This document shows positions 7,801-7,857 of a stretch of DNA of 7,857 nucleotides, piece by piece. The DNA is taken from assembly GCA_003645115.1 (NCBI GenBank), contig QNEG01000060.1, forward strand, positions 1-7,857, written 5' to 3'. Below the pieces are notes generated by a model that saw only the letters and a list, made by a program, of their open reading frames with translations, did no database searches and had not been told where the DNA came from. The stretch's first letter is position 1. Every line of letters begins with the position of its first letter. A program made the translations under genes and the position numbers. This stretch comes from a bacterium (GTDB lineage: Bacteria > UBP14 > UBA6098 > B30-G16).

Positions 7801-7857
7801 AACCCTTATCACTTCGTGGCAATGGCAATTCATCTATTGGAACTACCACAGAATTGC
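1526..7857 (-). CDS. Giant secreted multidomain surface protein (5' end missing)
   Basis: At least 2109 residues are open to the window edge. The frame continues upstream of the GTG at 7847-7849, and no signal peptide is visible, so the true start lies outside. Residues below are numbered from that GTG. Order: Asp-box beta-propeller (1-368); two PKD domains (374-533); two ASH/choice-of-anchor D domains (538-742); an unrecognised beta-rich region (745-1262); two beta-sandwich-like segments (about 1270-1378 and 1380-1480); two FN3-like domains (1484-1582, 1592-1684); six Asp-rich calcium-binding repeats (1687-1834); a duplicated GW...GYW domain (1839-1984); Pro5 (2003-2007); and a FlgD-like sorting domain (2013-2107). 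Cysteines occur in pairs within the PKD and ASH modules, as expected for an exported, oxidised protein. All modules are binding or structural; no enzyme active site is visible. It is probably secreted or anchored on the cell surface, by a type-IX-like route if the organism has one. Adhesion or ligand display is inference. The stop is TAA at 1526-1528; no convincing terminator follows. Confidence 0.93.
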   Translation of the reverse strand, partial: NSVVVPIDELPLPRSDKGFDTDQYIAGSLNYEGEPAIAVASDNTIFSAFISSSDTIPYKFIMVVKSTDGGETWNPLIAITNPYYDLQYPQIAIGEGTQDWVFLSYNTSGNDVQVARFSFTGAGGETHSVDESSFAGKRRAKIITDNDSYYYVYVAYIRSSLIDTDVHLSRSTDFGLTWSPVDFTGEGQEYCDIAYLEDGKLAVVTQTSTGETGAIWASISADYGATWSSGENIASSGALPRIAAYNEQVMVVYTYKYSDSDHDIKYVYSTDYGETWENGSATYAFWDEKYSTISAGENSFMVSYWEQGKIKFKSFPYGEYWGSATDVSDESTAEETFPTIAVSYEAPGGCPIIAWENVFTSSDHDVKFDKNCCEDLTANLYAFPTSGTAPLDVTFKNQSTGLVESATIYFGDGESSSEDSVVHTYEEPGTYDAFLVASNFCITETVSVEITVDCPTLTAGISASPVSGMVPLTVNFDDASTGAVVSRNWQFGDGETDTASSTSHTYTERGTYNVSLAVDDACGNSDTAYTTIWVYELLGPQITTTPAILEFGEVTVGACGPQYLTIGNAGDDTLIVDSVKIFDDNYFVSFGEAITIVPGTTDTLEVQFCPAETGTIDAIMSIFSNDPHSPIKNVPLTGVGVESPITDLSITPALLGFDSVAYSECETRRITVRNNGEAPIAVTGLTLLGSGAFTITGHDTFTVEPDAWRYITIEFCPYSSSTEFAGTLIVQTEVGEFTVQLRGTAWAEMTCIDYGVYKICSDRMDEDRIYGNIRLVNSDGDTVAQIGSVGEVGAYIDLDLDAGTGVARFVHSDGSKPYIYGGAFDLTYNGLRFRFDPSTDMLPDSILDAITPDSLLGAPFSFSASLEPAYINVDAKWWQISGEISVNNGPNFIGGIGLYRRSHYDGEVEYLIDDFELGLWDNAFQFKFRDLYVNGDTILASRVYLKVNSSLIPSTSFIDGGYFSIDARSIAILHGELINMDLAITFPDFVFPAGAHTVAIRRAQLRFVWEDGAIVRFSGGGRLAISGLMPDLGSDTYIGAYVTIIRDVGIDDVRLEFMGWSPGIPLGATGFFLTGVEGEVRHITEPENLYIEFGCQLTGGPSVPYFGAVTRMEPSVAIDFGEDMFALQGDIRFLAHLARGSAGLRYWWNYAGGGWAIMGYANLRAGINDYIWAQGGTELSMWREPEGRFHLTGNAGVEVHIRHNAIAWLFPTHDIQVDGTLYYGEFRHGGDSGGHWGLKGVAYINFFGLRPSFSYIDGHLAVLDEAESYTPMEMRRTFFKSTVEEEITYELGETDMNLFMVRTDADITPQIAVETPEGDIITIDSCSFDEEAELVRVDGYYDDKYYSGMMIKRNIPGVWTVHLSGIPAGDTDHPVQVKGFRSPMEIELTPVIQPDGFDINGNITGIEPDDTVYLTLMLKPLDITAGATPIAEIMLTGDHTVDTTFLFEQLGFVEGDYILMAYAEDIHNRFAELVDEANVISFPEDDTPPSAPDFAIASWVDDETIRLKWKRVDSPDIAGYKVYKGWDNGTTIDWWETNDVAGTNYFLFDNAWVMIPDTLMESFVFGISAYDNSGNESEIFTITPQGLNPEDRDTIPPIAEFDYTVPNLAERILSVFWVGDDDIYSYKLTVSNTDGYVFLQTELDGDESEYVVEKLMPGADYMLILTALDSALNLSTPDTMYVPFYDVADQDGDGIPDWWENFHFDGPEHCNPTDDPDGDLVDNRNEYLAGTNPNSADSDDDGVPDLSEIASPELDPNSTADDDDDRLPDDWEVYFFGSDTIRGLANLDNDDDGLNNLQEYENRTDPHNPDTDGGGLSDGDEVALGTNPNDPADDDDVFCNISLHRGWNLISLPVSPAINQWQNLFPSALAAFRYSNELGTYYPVEELQPGNGYWIFSLADVEVTVAGAPVFTVEIPFSRGWLLIGAPITPDGYPLSGIHTEPPDLIVPPAFTYDVEEEGYVNSSSLEPGKGYWVFLNDAGELTMDRTYAGFLRESFAYSGNAGSPPPPPELGRNASVTQRLEMTVFPTPFNSSTNIAVAINEPTYITIEIRDINGHIVNTIYEGNLDVGIWNFSWDGTDKYSNNMPTGLYLIETRTENSTIHKKALLVR
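1898..2335 (-). repeat. Duplicated GWNLISLP...GYWIF domain
   Basis: Two copies follow each other: RGWNLISLP (1843-1851) to PGNGYWIF (1887-1894), and RGWLLIGAP (1917-1925) to PGKGYWVF (1966-1973). The offset is 74-79 residues. This pair of motifs is common just before C-terminal sorting domains in FCB-group secreted proteins; its function is not known to me. Confidence 0.75.
2348..2791 (-). repeat. Six thrombospondin-3-like calcium-binding repeats
   Basis: Residues 1687-1834 hold Asp-rich loops at about 1687 (DQDGDGIPD), 1712 (DDPDGDLVD), 1735 (DSDDDGVPD), 1759 (DDDDDRLPD), 1786 (DNDDDGLNN) and 1808 (DTDGGGLSD). They alternate with short segments such as EYLAGTNP and EVALGTNP. Such loops bind calcium and stiffen the stalk. 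At DNA level the Asp runs appear as ATC repeats on the plus strand, for example five in a row at 2561-2575. Confidence 0.88.
2798..3400 (-). repeat. Two FN3-like domains
   Basis: Residues 1484-1582 have the FN3 signature: PPSAPDF, LKWKRV, IAGYKVYKG, then a last strand GISAYDNSGNES. Residues 1592-1684 are a more divergent copy (IPPIAEFD, YSYKLTVSN, YMLILTALDSALN). They form a rod before the calcium-binding section. The core W...D..I.GY.(I/V)Y pattern is shared with the FN3-like domain of the 247-residue lipoprotein. Confidence 0.7.
3410..4054 (-). other. Two beta-sandwich-like segments
   Basis: Residues about 1270-1378 run from an acidic linker into strands typical of pre-peptidase-like or VWA-associated beta-sandwiches (a VETPEGD turn at 1311-1317 and PGVWTVHLSG at 1354-1363). 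Residues 1380-1480 look like an Ig-like domain ending EGDYILMAYAED. Assignment is by pattern only, and the exact families are uncertain. Confidence 0.45.
4064..5617 (-). other. Unrecognised beta-rich region of about 520 residues
   Basis: Residues 745-1262 match no family I can name. They are built of alternating hydrophobic and polar residues, with many Gly and aromatic residues and almost no helix signal. A Gly-centred strand motif (hydrophobic-x-Gly-x-hydrophobic-x-hydrophobic) recurs around G769, G820, G880, G973, G1019, G1127, G1157, G1191 and G1238, often with Phe or Trp four residues before the Gly. The section opens with a possible disulfide (C749, C758). A long beta-meander or groove-like fold is inferred. 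Confidence 0.6.
5624..6238 (-). repeat. Two ASH / choice-of-anchor D domains
   Basis: Residues 538-640 and 645-742 each show the pattern of this Ig-like family: a strand ending LEFGEV or LGFDSV, then a Cys, then a T(I/V)xNxG motif (IGNAG at 564-568, VRNNG at 670-674), a central F, and EFCP/QFCP near the end, with GVG or GTA closing. The Cys pairs are 557/607 and 663/714. These domains occur as structural modules in large surface proteins of environmental bacteria. Confidence 0.8.
6251..6739 (-). repeat. Tandem PKD domain pair, gap-free 81-residue period
   Basis: Two PKD (Ig-like beta-sandwich) domains follow the propeller. Each has the hallmark FGDGE (408-412 and 489-493) and HTY...GTY (421-429 and 502-510). 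Every landmark is offset by exactly 81 residues, including a Cys at the domain entrance (371 and 452) and a Cys late in the fold (439 and 520). Each domain can therefore form the same internal disulfide. PKD domains usually act as spacers or protein/polysaccharide contacts in secreted proteins. Confidence 0.9.
6746..7857 (-). repeat. Asp-box beta-propeller region of the giant protein
   Basis: Four canonical Asp-boxes (S-x-D-x-G-x-T-W) lie at residues 64-71 (STDGGETW), 169-176 (STDFGLTW), 218-225 (SADYGATW) and 267-274 (STDYGETW). Two degenerate ones fill the gaps at about 116-125 and 312-319 (SFPYGEYW). Between them a strand motif of the type P-x-I-A recurs near residues 33, 87, 138, 189, 238, 289 and 336. 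The period is close to 50 residues, one blade each, so a six- or seven-bladed propeller of the sialidase/BNR type is likely. The Arg triad and RIP motif of true sialidases are not visible, which suggests binding rather than catalysis. Confidence 0.8.

Noticed and set aside
7847..7849. GTG as the true start of the giant gene
   Set aside because: The frame stays open to the window edge, no ribosome site can be seen, and a secreted protein of this type needs a signal peptide that is absent here.
6746..7857. Active sialidase
   Set aside because: Asp-boxes are shared by many non-enzymatic propellers, and the catalytic Arg triad and RIP motif are not seen in the part available.

Overview
The window holds three genes, all on the minus strand, and all apparently for exported envelope or cell-surface proteins. 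Transcription runs from high to low coordinates. From right to left they are a very large secreted multidomain protein (1526-7857, its N-terminus cut off by the window edge), a short coiled-coil lipoprotein (1047-1373) and a 247-residue lipoprotein with a fibronectin-III-like domain (259-1002). An intrinsic terminator at 193-226 closes the set. No rRNA, tRNA, CRISPR, insertion sequence or metabolic gene was seen.

The organism is Gram-negative. Two proteins carry lipoprotein signal peptides. The giant protein ends in a FlgD-like/type-IX-like C-terminal sorting domain (FPTPFN...WDG...TGLY...KKALLVR). That ending, together with PKD, ASH (choice-of-anchor D), thrombospondin-3-like and duplicated GWNLISLP...GYWIF modules, is typical of the FCB superphylum and of poorly cultured neighbours such as Cloacimonadota, Zixibacteria, Marinimicrobia and WOR-3-like lineages. 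The exact phylum cannot be told from this window.

The giant protein reads from N to C as follows: an Asp-box beta-propeller; two PKD domains in exact 81-residue register; two ASH domains; a beta-rich region of about 520 residues that I do not recognise; two beta-sandwich-like segments; two FN3-like domains; six Asp-rich calcium-binding repeats; a duplicated GW...GYW domain; a short Pro5 linker; and the C-terminal sorting domain. This is a surface or secreted scaffold with no visible enzyme active site. The unrecognised middle region carries a recurring Gly-centred beta-strand motif and is the most novel part of the window.

The two lipoprotein genes are 44 bases apart and are probably cotranscribed from a good sigma70-type promoter at 1415-1443. 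They are therefore likely a unit separate from the giant gene. The coiled-coil lipoprotein resembles Braun lipoprotein in architecture (lipid anchor, uninterrupted heptads, basic C-terminal tail). The other lipoprotein has an acidic run directly after its lipidated Cys, which in Bacteroidota-type bacteria can direct a lipoprotein to the cell surface. The leftmost 192 bases hold no gene I can support.
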